A program made the translations under genes and the position numbers. The notes beneath the pieces were generated by a model. That model was not told the origin of the DNA, made no database searches, and worked only from the letters and a program-made list of their open reading frames with translations. A stretch of DNA of 64,000 nucleotides. Origin: Myxococcales bacterium (GTDB lineage Bacteria > Myxococcota > Myxococcia > Myxococcales > Myxococcaceae). The stretch lies in contig JACPVI010000059.1 in the NCBI GenBank assembly GCA_016191815.1, forward strand, positions 32,855 to 96,854, read 5' to 3'. Below are positions 36,343 through 45,205 of the stretch, piece by piece. Position 1 is the stretch's first letter. Each line of letters opens with the position of its first letter.

Positions 36343-37548
36343 CTAGCGTACGAAGACGCGGGGCGCCTCGGGAGGGTGAGGCTCTTGCGGCACTTCTCCG
36401 ATCGACCATTCGAGCGTCTTGAGGAGCTGCTTCTTCCTCTTCTCCACTTCGCGGTCGAGCAGGGCCACCGCGGCGTCGAGGTGGTCCATCAACCGGAATG
36501 GCTTGCGCTTCATCTTCCGGTCCGACAGGAGCGCGTGCACCAGCCAGGGGAGGACCGCGGTCACGTCGGAGTGGAGGTAGGTGGAACCGGTCTGCACCGC
36601 GTCGACCGACACCTTCCCCCAGGTGTGCCCCTCGCCTGCCGGGCAGCTCGAGAGAGCGCCGTTGTCCACCGGGTCGACGCACACCTGCAGGTCGATGTCG
36701 AAGCCGGCGGTGGGCACCGAGAGGATCTGGTCCAAGAGCGGCTCGCCCTGCAGGGTGTAGTTCTTCGGCACGCCTCCGCCCAGGATCCAGATCGCCAGCC
36801 GCTTGGAGAAGCGGTTGCGGCAGAAGTGCTGCAGGGCCGCCATCGCGTACACGTCGTCGTTGACGTCGATCTCCAGCTTGAACTCGCTGCCCAGCACCCG
36901 CTTGAGCTTGACGATGTTGAGGAAGATCGAGCCGTCCTGCACCGCGCCCACGAAGATCGGCACCCGGTGGCGGTAGCAGGTGGCGAGCAGCGACGGACGC
37001 CGGGAGCCCAGCGCGCGCTCGATGCCGTCGATCGCCTTCCCGAGCAAGAAGTGCAGCTTCGGGGTGGTCATCTTTCGCTGGAACTCGGGGCCGCGCAGGA
37101 TCGCCGAGAACAGCCGGTCGGTGTCGAGCAGCGCCTCCTCCCAGAATCCCAGATCGTAGATGCGGATGATCCGCGCCAGCCTGAGCTGGAGGTCGCCGGC
37201 GTCCGGGCTCACCTCGCGGATGCCGTGGCCGATCACCCGGTGGGCGTCGTGGTAGAGGTTCGCGCCCGTGGTGGTGATCGCCGAGACCAGGCCTCGCTCG
37301 ATGAGCGGGTTGATGCAGCTCTGGTGCAGCCCCGCCGGCGTCATCGCTCCCGAGAGGGTGAGGAAGATCGAGCAGTCCTCGCGCACCGAGCGGCGCATCA
37401 GCTCGAAGGCGCTGCGCTCCTGCCGGCCGACGAAGGCGGGGAAGGCGTGCTCCAACAGCTCCTGAGGCGACTCGCGCCCGGTGATCGGCCTGGGATCGAC
37501 GCGGCGCGCCTTCTCGTAGGCCCTCCTCAGCGGGGTCCGGTTCTTCAT
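36343..37548 (-). CDS. Deoxyhypusine-synthase-family protein
   Basis: About 401 residues of the DHS superfamily, NAD-dependent enzymes that transfer the aminobutyl group of spermidine or a similar amine. The strongest match is the C-terminal part: ILGGGVPKN with Lys262 at the place of the covalent-intermediate lysine, then WGKVSVDAVQTGSTYLHSD aligning with the DHS WGKIRVDA region. The N-terminal part has SGAMTPAGLHQSCINPLIERG and SAITTTGANLYHD. Bacteria lack eIF5A, so bacterial members probably make homospermidine or modify other amines. Its position near speA fits a polyamine role (inference). The ATG at 37548 is used; an earlier start adds 30 unmatched residues. Confidence 0.85.
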   Translation of the reverse strand: MKNRTPLRRAYEKARRVDPRPITGRESPQELLEHAFPAFVGRQERSAFELMRRSVREDCSIFLTLSGAMTPAGLHQSCINPLIERGLVSAITTTGANLYHDAHRVIGHGIREVSPDAGDLQLRLARIIRIYDLGFWEEALLDTDRLFSAILRGPEFQRKMTTPKLHFLLGKAIDGIERALGSRRPSLLATCYRHRVPIFVGAVQDGSIFLNIVKLKRVLGSEFKLEIDVNDDVYAMAALQHFCRNRFSKRLAIWILGGGVPKNYTLQGEPLLDQILSVPTAGFDIDLQVCVDPVDNGALSSCPAGEGHTWGKVSVDAVQTGSTYLHSDVTAVLPWLVHALLSDRKMKRKPFRLMDHLDAAVALLDREVEKRKKQLLKTLEWSIGEVPQEPHPPEAPRVFVR

Positions 37549-37652
37549 CGGGCGCGGGGGTATACCTCCAACCGTCGATTCGGGTATAGGTTTCGTCCCC
37601 CTCGTCCGGGCTGCGGCCGAGCGCCCATCGGGGGTCACGCCAGGAGCATGCC

Positions 37653-39611
37653 GTGTCTCATTCCCGGCTTTTCATCGCCTTGGTCCTCACCTCCACCGCC
37701 GGCTGCCGCTGCGGCCCGGGCGGAAGCGGGGGCCTGTTGCCCGACTTCGATCCCACCCCGAAGGCCTTGTCCTTCGAGGCTTGCCCCACCAAGGACGAGA
37801 ACGGCAAGCCGGTGAAGGACGTCTTCCCCGACCGGAAGAAGGTCTCCCTGCGCAACCTGGGCAAGGCGCCCGGCAACGTGGTGATCAGCTTCACCGGGCC
37901 GGGGAAGGACGTCTTCTCGGTGATTCCCGAGGAGACCCCCACCACCCTCGATGCGCTGCTGGAAAGGGAGTTCCCGGTGCTCTTCACCCCGGTGGCGCGC
38001 GGGGACACCACCGCGGAGATGGTCATCGACGACGGGCAAGAGGCGACGAGCCCGGTGGTGGTCTCGCTGGTGGGGAGCGGCCGCAACCTGCCCTCTCAGG
38101 CCACCCTGGAGGTGGCGGCGCAGAACAAGGACATCACCACCCAGTTCGACCCCTGCTACTCGGGGCTGATCTGCCAGCTCCTCTACCCCGACACCTTCTA
38201 CAAGGAGTCGTCGGTCCTCAAGCTCAAGATCAAGAACACCGGGTGCCCGGCGCTGAAGATCACCGGGCTGGAGGTCGCTCCCTTGGGCGCCGGCGGAGGC
38301 AACCTGGCCTACACGCTCGACGAGCCGGCGCTCCCGCCGACCGACGCCGCCCCGCTCGTGCTCACCACCGCCGACGGGAACGCGGAGAGCACGGTCACCA
38401 TCCGCTTCGCCCCAGAGGATGACGGCTCGGGAATCACTCAGCGCTACGCCATCCTCAAGATCAAGACGAACGATCCCAACCTCAACACTGGCGATGGCGA
38501 CCCCACCAACGACGGCGTGTACGACGTGCAGTTCGCCGGCAACGCCTCGCAGCCGGCGGTCTACGCCACCCCTACCTTCTGCGACTTCAGCCAGCCGGCC
38601 GACACCTGCGGCTTCGCCACCCGCCAGCTCGACCAGGCCCGCTTCGAGGTGAAGAACGGGGGCAACGTCGACATCGCCATCGACTCGGTGAAGCTCTCCA
38701 ACGGCGGCACCGGCGGGCGGTTCACCATCACCCAGAACGTCCAGGGGCAGATCATCGCGCCGGGCTCCTCGAAGAACCTCGAGGTGAGCCACACCGACGC
38801 GCCGCTGTACGTCTCGGAGCTTCTGACCGTCACCGCCAAGGCCGGAGGCGCCTCGGCGGGGAGCGCGATCATCACCCTGGCCGGCGGAGTGAAGCCCTGC
38901 CTGACCACCGACCCCTTGGATCAACTGGACTTCCAGAACCCCTCTGCCGACGTGAGCAGCAAGCAGGTGTCGATCAAGAACGGCGCCGGCTGCGGGGACC
39001 TGGTGGTGAACCGGGTGTACGTGGACACTCAGCCCTTCTTCTCGGTGGTGGACCCGCTGGTGCCCGCCGGAACCACGGTGAAGGGCGGCACCGCCGTCTT
39101 GGCGACGGTGCAGTACAAGAAGCCGGTGTCGGGCGGGATTCAGACCGGAGTTTTGCGCGCCGACTCCAACGACCCCGACTTCGGGCCTCCGCCCTACAAG
39201 GTGGTCCGGCTGTACTCCGAGTCGCCGCTGGACCAGCTCCCGGTGGCGGTGCTCAAGGGCTGCCTGCCCACCGAGACCGACTGCTCGAAGAACGGCAGCC
39301 TGGGTTCGATGACGGTGCGGCTGTCCAACCTGACGCCGAAGGAGCTGACCATGTTCGGCAAGGACAGCTATGACCCGGGTAACACCTCGGCCACGCCGAT
39401 CAGCTACTACCTCTTCAGGTTGGTGACCAAGCCCACGAACGCCAGCAACGCCAAGCTTGCGAGCGACGGCGTGAAGACCACCAACTCCAGCGTCAAGCTG
39501 ACCCTGGATCCTTTGGCGACCGGCCTCTACCGGGTGACGCTCACCGTCTACGACGACAAGGGCCAGCCCTCGGCGATCGCCGCGGAGCTGAAGATCACGG
39601 TCAACCAGTGA
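37653..39611 (+). CDS. Lipoprotein with choice-of-anchor-D (HYDIN/ASPM-like) domains
   Basis: A 652-residue lipoprotein whose lipobox TAGC ends a signal peptide at about residue 17. It consists of several immunoglobulin-like beta-sandwich units of the choice-of-anchor-D type; the markers are SLRNLGKAPGNVVI, LKIKNTGCPALKITG, FEVKNGGNVDIAIDSVKL and VSIKNGAGCGDLVVNRV. The last 100 residues look like a PKD-type domain ending LTVYDDKGQPSAIAAELKIT. The GTG at 37653 follows CCAGGAG. It is probably a surface or periplasmic scaffold; no catalytic motif is visible. Confidence 0.8.
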   Translation: MSHSRLFIALVLTSTAGCRCGPGGSGGLLPDFDPTPKALSFEACPTKDENGKPVKDVFPDRKKVSLRNLGKAPGNVVISFTGPGKDVFSVIPEETPTTLDALLEREFPVLFTPVARGDTTAEMVIDDGQEATSPVVVSLVGSGRNLPSQATLEVAAQNKDITTQFDPCYSGLICQLLYPDTFYKESSVLKLKIKNTGCPALKITGLEVAPLGAGGGNLAYTLDEPALPPTDAAPLVLTTADGNAESTVTIRFAPEDDGSGITQRYAILKIKTNDPNLNTGDGDPTNDGVYDVQFAGNASQPAVYATPTFCDFSQPADTCGFATRQLDQARFEVKNGGNVDIAIDSVKLSNGGTGGRFTITQNVQGQIIAPGSSKNLEVSHTDAPLYVSELLTVTAKAGGASAGSAIITLAGGVKPCLTTDPLDQLDFQNPSADVSSKQVSIKNGAGCGDLVVNRVYVDTQPFFSVVDPLVPAGTTVKGGTAVLATVQYKKPVSGGIQTGVLRADSNDPDFGPPPYKVVRLYSESPLDQLPVAVLKGCLPTETDCSKNGSLGSMTVRLSNLTPKELTMFGKDSYDPGNTSATPISYYLFRLVTKPTNASNAKLASDGVKTTNSSVKLTLDPLATGLYRVTLTVYDDKGQPSAIAAELKITVNQ

Positions 39612-39654
39612 GCTAGGGCGCGGGCGCTCGTCTTCAAGCTTCGAACAAGCCTGC

Positions 39655-39680
39655 CCCGCGACCATCTGGCCGGTCGCGGG
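39655..39680. terminator. Perfect 9-bp GC hairpin between convergent genes
   Basis: CCCGCGACC (39655-39663) and GGTCGCGGG (39672-39680) pair fully around an 8-base loop. It lies in the 70 bp between two convergent genes, so it could end transcription from both sides. No T-run follows. Confidence 0.5.
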
Positions 39681-39681
39681 C

Positions 39682-40125
39682 TCAGACCGCCGTGGCAGGG
39701 TGCTCGTGCAGGTCGCGCATCGCCAGCTTGTCGAGCTTGGTGCCGCGGTAGACCTCGAGCATCTTCTCCTGCCCGAGCTGCCACACCGCGAACATGGTGC
39801 AGCCGGGCGAGAAGTGGCACTGGCCGTGGGGATCGGTGCAGAGGTTCACCGTCACCGGCCCCTCCACCGCCTCGATCACGTCGAGGAAGGAGATCTCCGC
39901 CGCCGGCAAGGCCAGCGCGTACCCCCCACGCACCCCTCGGGCCGCCAGCACCAGCCCCGCACCCGCCAGCTTCTTGAGGATCTTTGCCAGAAATTCCCCC
40001 GGCGCCCCCATGCGCCGCGAGATCTCCCTGAGCGGGACGACCATTCCCCGCGGGAGCGCCGCCAGGAAGAGCATCGCCCTCAGGCCGTACTCGATCTTGC
40101 GCGAGATTTGCAGCGTGTGCTGCAT
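39682..40125 (-). CDS. Rrf2/IscR-family transcriptional regulator
   Basis: A 147-residue DNA-binding protein of the Rrf2 family. The winged helix reads IEYGLRAMLFLAAL, then REISRRMGAPGEFLAKILKKLAGAGLV. A three-cysteine patch C-x6-C-x5-C (CTDPHGQCHFSPGC) lies at the place where IscR, NsrR and RsrR bind an Fe-S cluster, suggesting control by iron-sulfur, nitric oxide or redox state. The ATG at 40125 is preceded by GGGGA; an upstream ATG at 40140 is the alternative. Divergent to the PHP protein. Its targets are not visible here. Confidence 0.88.
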   Translation of the reverse strand: MQHTLQISRKIEYGLRAMLFLAALPRGMVVPLREISRRMGAPGEFLAKILKKLAGAGLVLAARGVRGGYALALPAAEISFLDVIEAVEGPVTVNLCTDPHGQCHFSPGCTMFAVWQLGQEKMLEVYRGTKLDKLAMRDLHEHPATAV

Positions 40126-40223
40126 GGGAATCCCCAACATGCGGGAGGCGATGTCAACTATAGGCGTCGGGTGAGGCGGCTCCAACCCGCCGAGGCGCCG
40201 GCAGTCTATCCTCCGTCGGTGCG

Positions 40224-41051
40224 ATGATCGACCTGCACTCCCACACCACTGCCAGCGACGGCGAGCACTCGCCCGAGGAGCTTTTGGCCCTGGCCAAGGC
40301 GGCGGGCGTCACCGCCCTGGCGGTGACCGACCACGACACCGTCGAGGGCCTGCCCGCCTGCGAAGCAGCCGCGCGGGCGCGAGCAGTGGAGCTGGTGCCG
40401 GGCATCGAGCTGTCGGTGTTTCTGGGCAGCAGGGAGCTCCACCTGCTCGGCCACTTCATCGATCGCCACGAGCCTTCGCTCGCTGGCATCTCTGCCCGCT
40501 TGAGGGCCGAGCGGGCGAAGAGGATGGAGCAGATGGTCGCCCGGATGCGGGCGCTCGGGCACCCGATCGCCCTGGACCAGGTCCAAGCGCTCGCCGGCGG
40601 CGCTCCCCTCACCCGCCCGCACCTGGCCCGGGCGCTGGTCGAGCTGGGCGCCTGCGCCACTCCCCAGGAGGCGTTCGACCGGTTCATCGGCGACGGGAAG
40701 CCAGCGTGGGTCGGCCGCTACCGGCTCACCGCGGCCGAGGCCATCGCGCTTTTGCGGAGGGCTGGCGGCACCGCCACCGTGGCCCACCCGGGCCTGCACC
40801 AGCTCGGGCGCGAGGAGCTTTCCGCCCTCGCCGAGCAGGGCCTGGAGGGCGTGGAGGTGTTCCACCCCGAGCACGATGAAGGCCAGCGCGCGAGTTACCT
40901 CGCGATGGCGAAGGAGCTCGGGCTGGTGCCGACCGGGGGCAGCGACTTCCACGGGGCGAAGACGACGCCGGACCGCGTGCTGGGGAGCAGCCGCACCTCG
41001 CCCGCCGACTTCGAGGAGCTCCGCCGCCGGGCTAGCTCCGGGCCACCCTGA
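40224..41051 (+). CDS. PHP-domain phosphoesterase (RNase AM/TrpH-like)
   Basis: A 275-residue PHP protein, the size of the YciV/TrpH group that hydrolyses 3',5'-bisphosphonucleotides and trims RNA 5' ends. The metal-binding motifs are all present: DLHSHTTASDG (residues 3-13), VTDHDT, GIELS, AHPGLH, EVFHPEHDE and GSDFHG. It should bind three metal ions and act in the cytosol. The ATG at 40224 lies 98 bp from the Rrf2 start in the opposite direction. The 3' end overlaps the convergent chemoreceptor gene by 20 bp. The family match is good, but the exact substrate is inferred. Confidence 0.88.
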   Translation: MIDLHSHTTASDGEHSPEELLALAKAAGVTALAVTDHDTVEGLPACEAAARARAVELVPGIELSVFLGSRELHLLGHFIDRHEPSLAGISARLRAERAKRMEQMVARMRALGHPIALDQVQALAGGAPLTRPHLARALVELGACATPQEAFDRFIGDGKPAWVGRYRLTAAEAIALLRRAGGTATVAHPGLHQLGREELSALAEQGLEGVEVFHPEHDEGQRASYLAMAKELGLVPTGGSDFHGAKTTPDRVLGSSRTSPADFEELRRRASSGPP

Positions 41052-42747
41052 ACCGGTTGGTCACCGCGCTCAAGGCTTGGGCCACCGCCTGGAGATCCTG
41101 CGCGATCCGGTTGGTGCGCCCGGTGGCGTCGACCCCCTGCTTCACGAGGTCCGCCACGTTGCGCGCGCCGTGCACCGCCTGCTCGCTGGACTGCCGCTGC
41201 TGGCGCGTGGCGACGGAGATCTGCTGCGCGGCCTCCGTGGTCCCCCTCGCCAGCTCCACGATCCGCTCGAAGACCTCGGAGGCCTGCTCGGCCACCTCCA
41301 CGCCCTTGTCCGAGGCGGCGACGCCCACCCGGGCCTTGGCCACCGCCTCACCTCCGGACTCCTGGATCTTCTCCACGATGCGGGCGATGTCCCTGGCCGA
41401 GAGAGAGACGTTCTCGGCGAGCTTCCGCATCTCCGCCGCCACCAGGGAGAAGCCGCGCCCCACTTCGCCCGCCTTGGTCCCCTCCAGGGCGGCGTTGAGG
41501 GCGAGCAGGTCGCTCCGCTCGGCGACGGAGTTGATCACCTGGGCGATCTTCGAGACCTGCTGGAGGTCGGCGTTGAGCTTCTGGATCGCCTCGGCCACCT
41601 CCTTGGACTCGGTGCGCATGTGCCCGATCTCGTCGACCACTTGCGCCACCACCGCCTTCGCCTGCTCCACCGCGCCGTTGGTGTTCCTGGCGGCGGTCTC
41701 CACCACCTCGGTGGAGGCGGAGATCTGCTCCGCGGTGCGCGAAAGCTCCTCGAAGGTGGCGGCGATCTCCTGGGCGTAGGCCGCCTGCTGGCTGGTGACG
41801 TTCTCCTGGTCCTTGGAGGCGGTGGAGAGCCCGCGCGCCGCGTCGCCGAGCTGCCCGGTGAGGGAGACCATCTGGCCCACCAGGTGCCTGAGGCTGCCCA
41901 GCATCTCGTTGAAGGAGGCGGCCATCGAGCGGATCTCGCTCGCGGCGGAGACGTCGACCGCCGAGACGGTGACGTCGCCCGAGGCTACCTCGCGGGCCGC
42001 CTGGGTCACCAACCCGACCGGGCCGGCGAGGGCGCGCCCGAACACGAAGGCCAGGACCAGCCCGAGGACGGCGGCGCCCACTCCCGACCAGATGCCCACC
42101 TCGAGGTTCTGCCGCTGGGCGAGGAGGAGCTTGTCCTTCTTGAAGGCCGCCACGAAGACGCCCTCGGCGGCGCCTTCGGCCGCGTCCCGCACGTAGCAGC
42201 GCATGAGGAGCTGCGGGCCGCGGTCCAGCTCGCAGTGATTGCGCAGCACCTTGCCGGAGGCGTCGAGCTTCCGCGGGGCGCCCACCTCGGTGATGGGCAG
42301 CTCGCGCTTCGCTCCGTCCGGGCCGGGCTGGACGGCCTTGCGCACGACGGCCTGCTTGGTCACGGCGAGCTTGGGGCCGGCGCCCAAAAGGACCGCCATG
42401 AAGTCCACGTCGGTGCCGGTGAGGTCTACCTCGGCCTTCTGGACTCCCTGGGGGTGGGGGGTGGCGAGGTCCTGGCCTGGGCGGCCTCCGACCGCGCCCT
42501 CGAAGATGTTGTCCAGGTCCTCGACCGGGGAGAGCCCGTCGGCGATGAGGCGCAAGGTGGGAGCGATCTCCGCCGAGGCGAGGGCGCCCAGGGCGCGGGC
42601 CTTCTGCTCCAGGCTCTCTTCCGCCTGGGAATTGAGCCGCCGGGGGAAGTAGAGAGAGGAGAAGAGCGCGACAGCGGTGCATGGCAGGAGCACCGCCACC
42701 GCCGCCTGCCACCGCAGATTCAGCCGATCCCACAGACCGACCGACAT
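41032..42747 (-). CDS. Methyl-accepting chemotaxis protein
   Basis: A 571-residue transmembrane receptor. TM1 (AAVAVLLPCTAVALFSSLYF) is followed by a periplasmic ligand domain of about 190 residues, probably Cache-like. TM2 (GVGAAVLGLVLAFVFG) leads to a HAMP region (LAGPVGLVTQAAREVASGD) and the signalling domain with the hairpin tip ALNAALEGTKAGEVGRGFSL. The tip has EGTKAGE where most have EAARAGE. There is no C-terminal NWETF-type methylation-enzyme tether. The ATG at 42747 is preceded by GGAGG. It diverges from the YfiR-like gene; no che genes lie near. Confidence 0.9.
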   Translation of the reverse strand: MSVGLWDRLNLRWQAAVAVLLPCTAVALFSSLYFPRRLNSQAEESLEQKARALGALASAEIAPTLRLIADGLSPVEDLDNIFEGAVGGRPGQDLATPHPQGVQKAEVDLTGTDVDFMAVLLGAGPKLAVTKQAVVRKAVQPGPDGAKRELPITEVGAPRKLDASGKVLRNHCELDRGPQLLMRCYVRDAAEGAAEGVFVAAFKKDKLLLAQRQNLEVGIWSGVGAAVLGLVLAFVFGRALAGPVGLVTQAAREVASGDVTVSAVDVSAASEIRSMAASFNEMLGSLRHLVGQMVSLTGQLGDAARGLSTASKDQENVTSQQAAYAQEIAATFEELSRTAEQISASTEVVETAARNTNGAVEQAKAVVAQVVDEIGHMRTESKEVAEAIQKLNADLQQVSKIAQVINSVAERSDLLALNAALEGTKAGEVGRGFSLVAAEMRKLAENVSLSARDIARIVEKIQESGGEAVAKARVGVAASDKGVEVAEQASEVFERIVELARGTTEAAQQISVATRQQRQSSEQAVHGARNVADLVKQGVDATGRTNRIAQDLQAVAQALSAVTNRFRVARS

Positions 42748-42887
42748 GAAAGGCGTTTCCTCCAAGCCGTGGGCCTGCCTGAGCGTGAGGCAGCCTAGGG
42801 TCGGGGATCCTCGGAGTCAAACCCCGCGTCGTTTGGGCGTTGCGCGGGGCGAGACAGCCGGGGGCTTGAGGGTATGATTGAGGGGCT

Positions 42888-43448
42888 TTGGCCAAGGCTC
42901 GCACAGTCCCGGTGCTCCTCGCGCTTCTGTCCTTGCCGGCCTTCGGCCAGGACGCGCCGGATCCGAAGATCGCGATGCCGATCCTCCTCAAAGTCCTCAC
43001 CTACGACGTGAACTTCGAGGCGCGAGGGCGGGGAGAGTTCGTGGTGCTGGTGGCCTCCGAGAACGGCCAGCAAGCCGAGCGTGAGAAGCTGTTAGGGGTC
43101 CTCACCGGGCTGTCGGTGGCCACGATCAAGAACCGGCCGCTGAAGTTCGTGGGGACGGAGTTCCGCGACGAGGGCTCGCTCCAGTCGGAGATCGACCGTC
43201 ACAAGGCGAGCGCGGTTTTGGCGGTGCCCGGCCTGTCGGAGAAGGCGCTGAACGCGGTCTCCGAGGTATCGCAGGACAACCAGATCTACACCCTCTCCCT
43301 CGACCGGAGCATGGTGGAGAAGGCGCTCGCGGTGGGGGTGACCCAGGCGGGAGGCCGCCCTCAGATCCTGATCAACGAAAAGGCCAGCCGCGCCGTCGGA
43401 GCCAAGTTCGAGTCAGCGGTCCTGAAGCTGGCGAAGGTGATCCAATAG
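42888..43448 (+). CDS. YfiR-family (DUF4154) periplasmic protein
   Basis: A 186-residue exported protein with a signal peptide ending near LPAFGQ. The core matches the YfiR/DUF4154 family in ILLKVLTYDVNFE, FVVLVASENGQ, VLAVPGLSEKAL and the final LINEKASRAVGAKFESAVLKLAK. YfiR proteins sense redox or stress in the periplasm and restrain a diguanylate cyclase in other bacteria; no such partner is adjacent here. The TTG start at 42888 is close to AGGGG and could be wrong by a few codons. The chemoreceptor gene diverges 140 bp upstream, so the pair may share a control region. Confidence 0.75.
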   Translation: MAKARTVPVLLALLSLPAFGQDAPDPKIAMPILLKVLTYDVNFEARGRGEFVVLVASENGQQAEREKLLGVLTGLSVATIKNRPLKFVGTEFRDEGSLQSEIDRHKASAVLAVPGLSEKALNAVSEVSQDNQIYTLSLDRSMVEKALAVGVTQAGGRPQILINEKASRAVGAKFESAVLKLAKVIQ

Positions 43449-43617
43449 TCGAGCGTCGAGGGTCCAGCGTCGAGTGAGCCGTTGAGGGGGCGTCCAGCGC
43501 CGGGTGGGCGACTAGCCGGCGCCGTCGACGGCCGTTGCTCGACCTGTGGCGGTCGCTTGGCGCTGGACGGCCGCTGGACGCTTTGCGCCCGACGCTCGAC
43601 CCTCGACCCTCGACCTA
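43446..43617. repeat. Nested inverted repeat between convergent genes
   Basis: The outer arms (about 43448-43474 and 43590-43614) match over 25 of 28 bases when inverted, built from the units GTCGAG and GGTC. Inside them GCGTCCAGCGCC (43490-43501) is inverted as GGCGCTGGACGG (43559-43570), and the centre holds the 12-bp palindrome GCCGTCGACGGC (43521-43532). Both flanking genes end in TAG at the outer edge of an arm. The structure could act as a two-way terminator or be a small mobile (MITE/REP-like) element. Confidence 0.7.
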
Positions 43618-45198
43618 GGAGTGCCCAAAGATCCTCATATGCGTCTCGGCGATCTGGCGCAGACCGTCGAAGTACACGCCGAAGACCACCACCGCCAGCA
43701 CGAAGAAGCCCAGCAGGAATCCGTAGCTGGGCGGCACCGGGAGCGGGTCCTCCGATACCGGCTTGTCCAGGAACATCGCCTTCACGATCCGCGCGTAGTA
43801 GTAGAGCGACACCGCGCTGTTCAACAGGCCGATGATCGCCAGCACCACGTGCCACGCCTCGCCACGGTCGATCAGCGCCTTGAACAGATGGAACTTCCCC
43901 ACGAAACCCGCCAGCGGCGGCAACCCCGTCAGGCTGAAGAGGAAGATCGCAAAGGCCACCGCCACGAACGGCGCCCGCGCCGATAGCCCCCGGTACTCGA
44001 AGATGGACTCCGAACCGGAGAGACGGGCCACCGTCCCCACCACCAGGAAGGCCCCCAGGTTCATGAACAGATAGACGATGAGGTAGATCGCCACCGACTG
44101 CGAGCCGGTCGCCGACGCCGCGGCGACTCCCATCAGCAAATAGCCCGCGTGCGCAATCGAGCTGTACGCCAGCATCCGCTTCAGGTTCGTCTGGTTCAGC
44201 GCCGCGAAGTTCCCCACCGTCATCGTGATCGCCGCGATCACCCCGATCACCTGCGGCCACGGCACGTCCTTCACCACCACCGCCAGGTCCTGCCCCCCAC
44301 TCTCGCTCAAGGCCCCGTAGAGGATCCGGACCGCCAACGCGAATCCCGCCGCCTTCGGACCAACCGAGAGGAACGCGGTGAACGGCGTCGGCGCCCCCTC
44401 GTACACGTCCGGGCACCACATGTGCCAGGGCACGCTCGCGATCTTGTAGCCGATGCCCGCGAGGATGAGCACGATCGCCACCACCATCGCCAACTGCCCC
44501 GCCCCCGGCGTCCCCGTCTGCAACAGGTGCTTGAAGACGCGCTCGCCATAGGCGTCCATCGCGCTCGCCGCACCCACCACGTTCGTCGTCCCGAGCAGGC
44601 CGTAGAGGTAGCTCATCCCGAACAGCATCATCCCGCTCGCCACCCCGCCGTAGACCACGTACTTCAGGGCAGCTTCCGCCGACTGCCGGTGCGCCTTCCG
44701 GAAACCCGCCAGCGCATAGCTGACCATCGACACCAGCTCGACGCCGATCACCATCATCAGCATGTCCGTCGAGCTCGCCATCAGCGACATCCCTACCGCG
44801 ATCGCCAAGAGCAGCGCGCAGTACTCCCCCATCCGCTCCTTCGCCACCTCGAGCGAGGGCGCCGCGATCAGGATCGCCAGCGCCGTCACCCCGAAGGAGA
44901 AGTACTTGAACAGCACCGCCCACGGGTCGTGCACGATCAGCCCGTGGAAGAGCGCCACCGGCTGCTGCGCTGCGGTGAAGAGCTGCCCGTCCACCTCGTA
45001 GCTTGCCCGCACCGAGAACCAGGTGGCCATGGTCGCCGCCGCCAGGAAGGCCAGCGAAACCCCCGCCAGGATTCCCACCCTCCGCGCGTGCCGCGGCACC
45101 ACCAGGTCGAGCAGGAAGACTGCGATCGCCCCGGCCGTGAGGAGCATCTCCGGGGCGAAGAATTTGAGGCTTGCGGCATTGTCGAGCGTGGGCAGCAT
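43615..45198 (-). CDS. nuoN: NADH-quinone oxidoreductase subunit N
   Basis: A 527-residue antiporter-like subunit of the complex I membrane arm, which moves protons with NADH oxidation. About fourteen helices are visible. Family markers include MMVIGVELVSMVSYALAGFR, WHMWCPDVYEGAPTPFTAFL, NLKRMLAYSSIAHAGYLLMG and LTGLPPLAGFVGKFHLFKA. The final part ends next to the inverted repeat at 43446-43617. It lies 7 bp after nuoM in the same operon. Full length and no missing key region. Confidence 0.95.
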   Translation of the reverse strand: MLPTLDNAASLKFFAPEMLLTAGAIAVFLLDLVVPRHARRVGILAGVSLAFLAAATMATWFSVRASYEVDGQLFTAAQQPVALFHGLIVHDPWAVLFKYFSFGVTALAILIAAPSLEVAKERMGEYCALLLAIAVGMSLMASSTDMLMMVIGVELVSMVSYALAGFRKAHRQSAEAALKYVVYGGVASGMMLFGMSYLYGLLGTTNVVGAASAMDAYGERVFKHLLQTGTPGAGQLAMVVAIVLILAGIGYKIASVPWHMWCPDVYEGAPTPFTAFLSVGPKAAGFALAVRILYGALSESGGQDLAVVVKDVPWPQVIGVIAAITMTVGNFAALNQTNLKRMLAYSSIAHAGYLLMGVAAASATGSQSVAIYLIVYLFMNLGAFLVVGTVARLSGSESIFEYRGLSARAPFVAVAFAIFLFSLTGLPPLAGFVGKFHLFKALIDRGEAWHVVLAIIGLLNSAVSLYYYARIVKAMFLDKPVSEDPLPVPPSYGFLLGFFVLAVVVFGVYFDGLRQIAETHMRIFGHS

Positions 45199-45205
45199 CG
45201 TTCCC

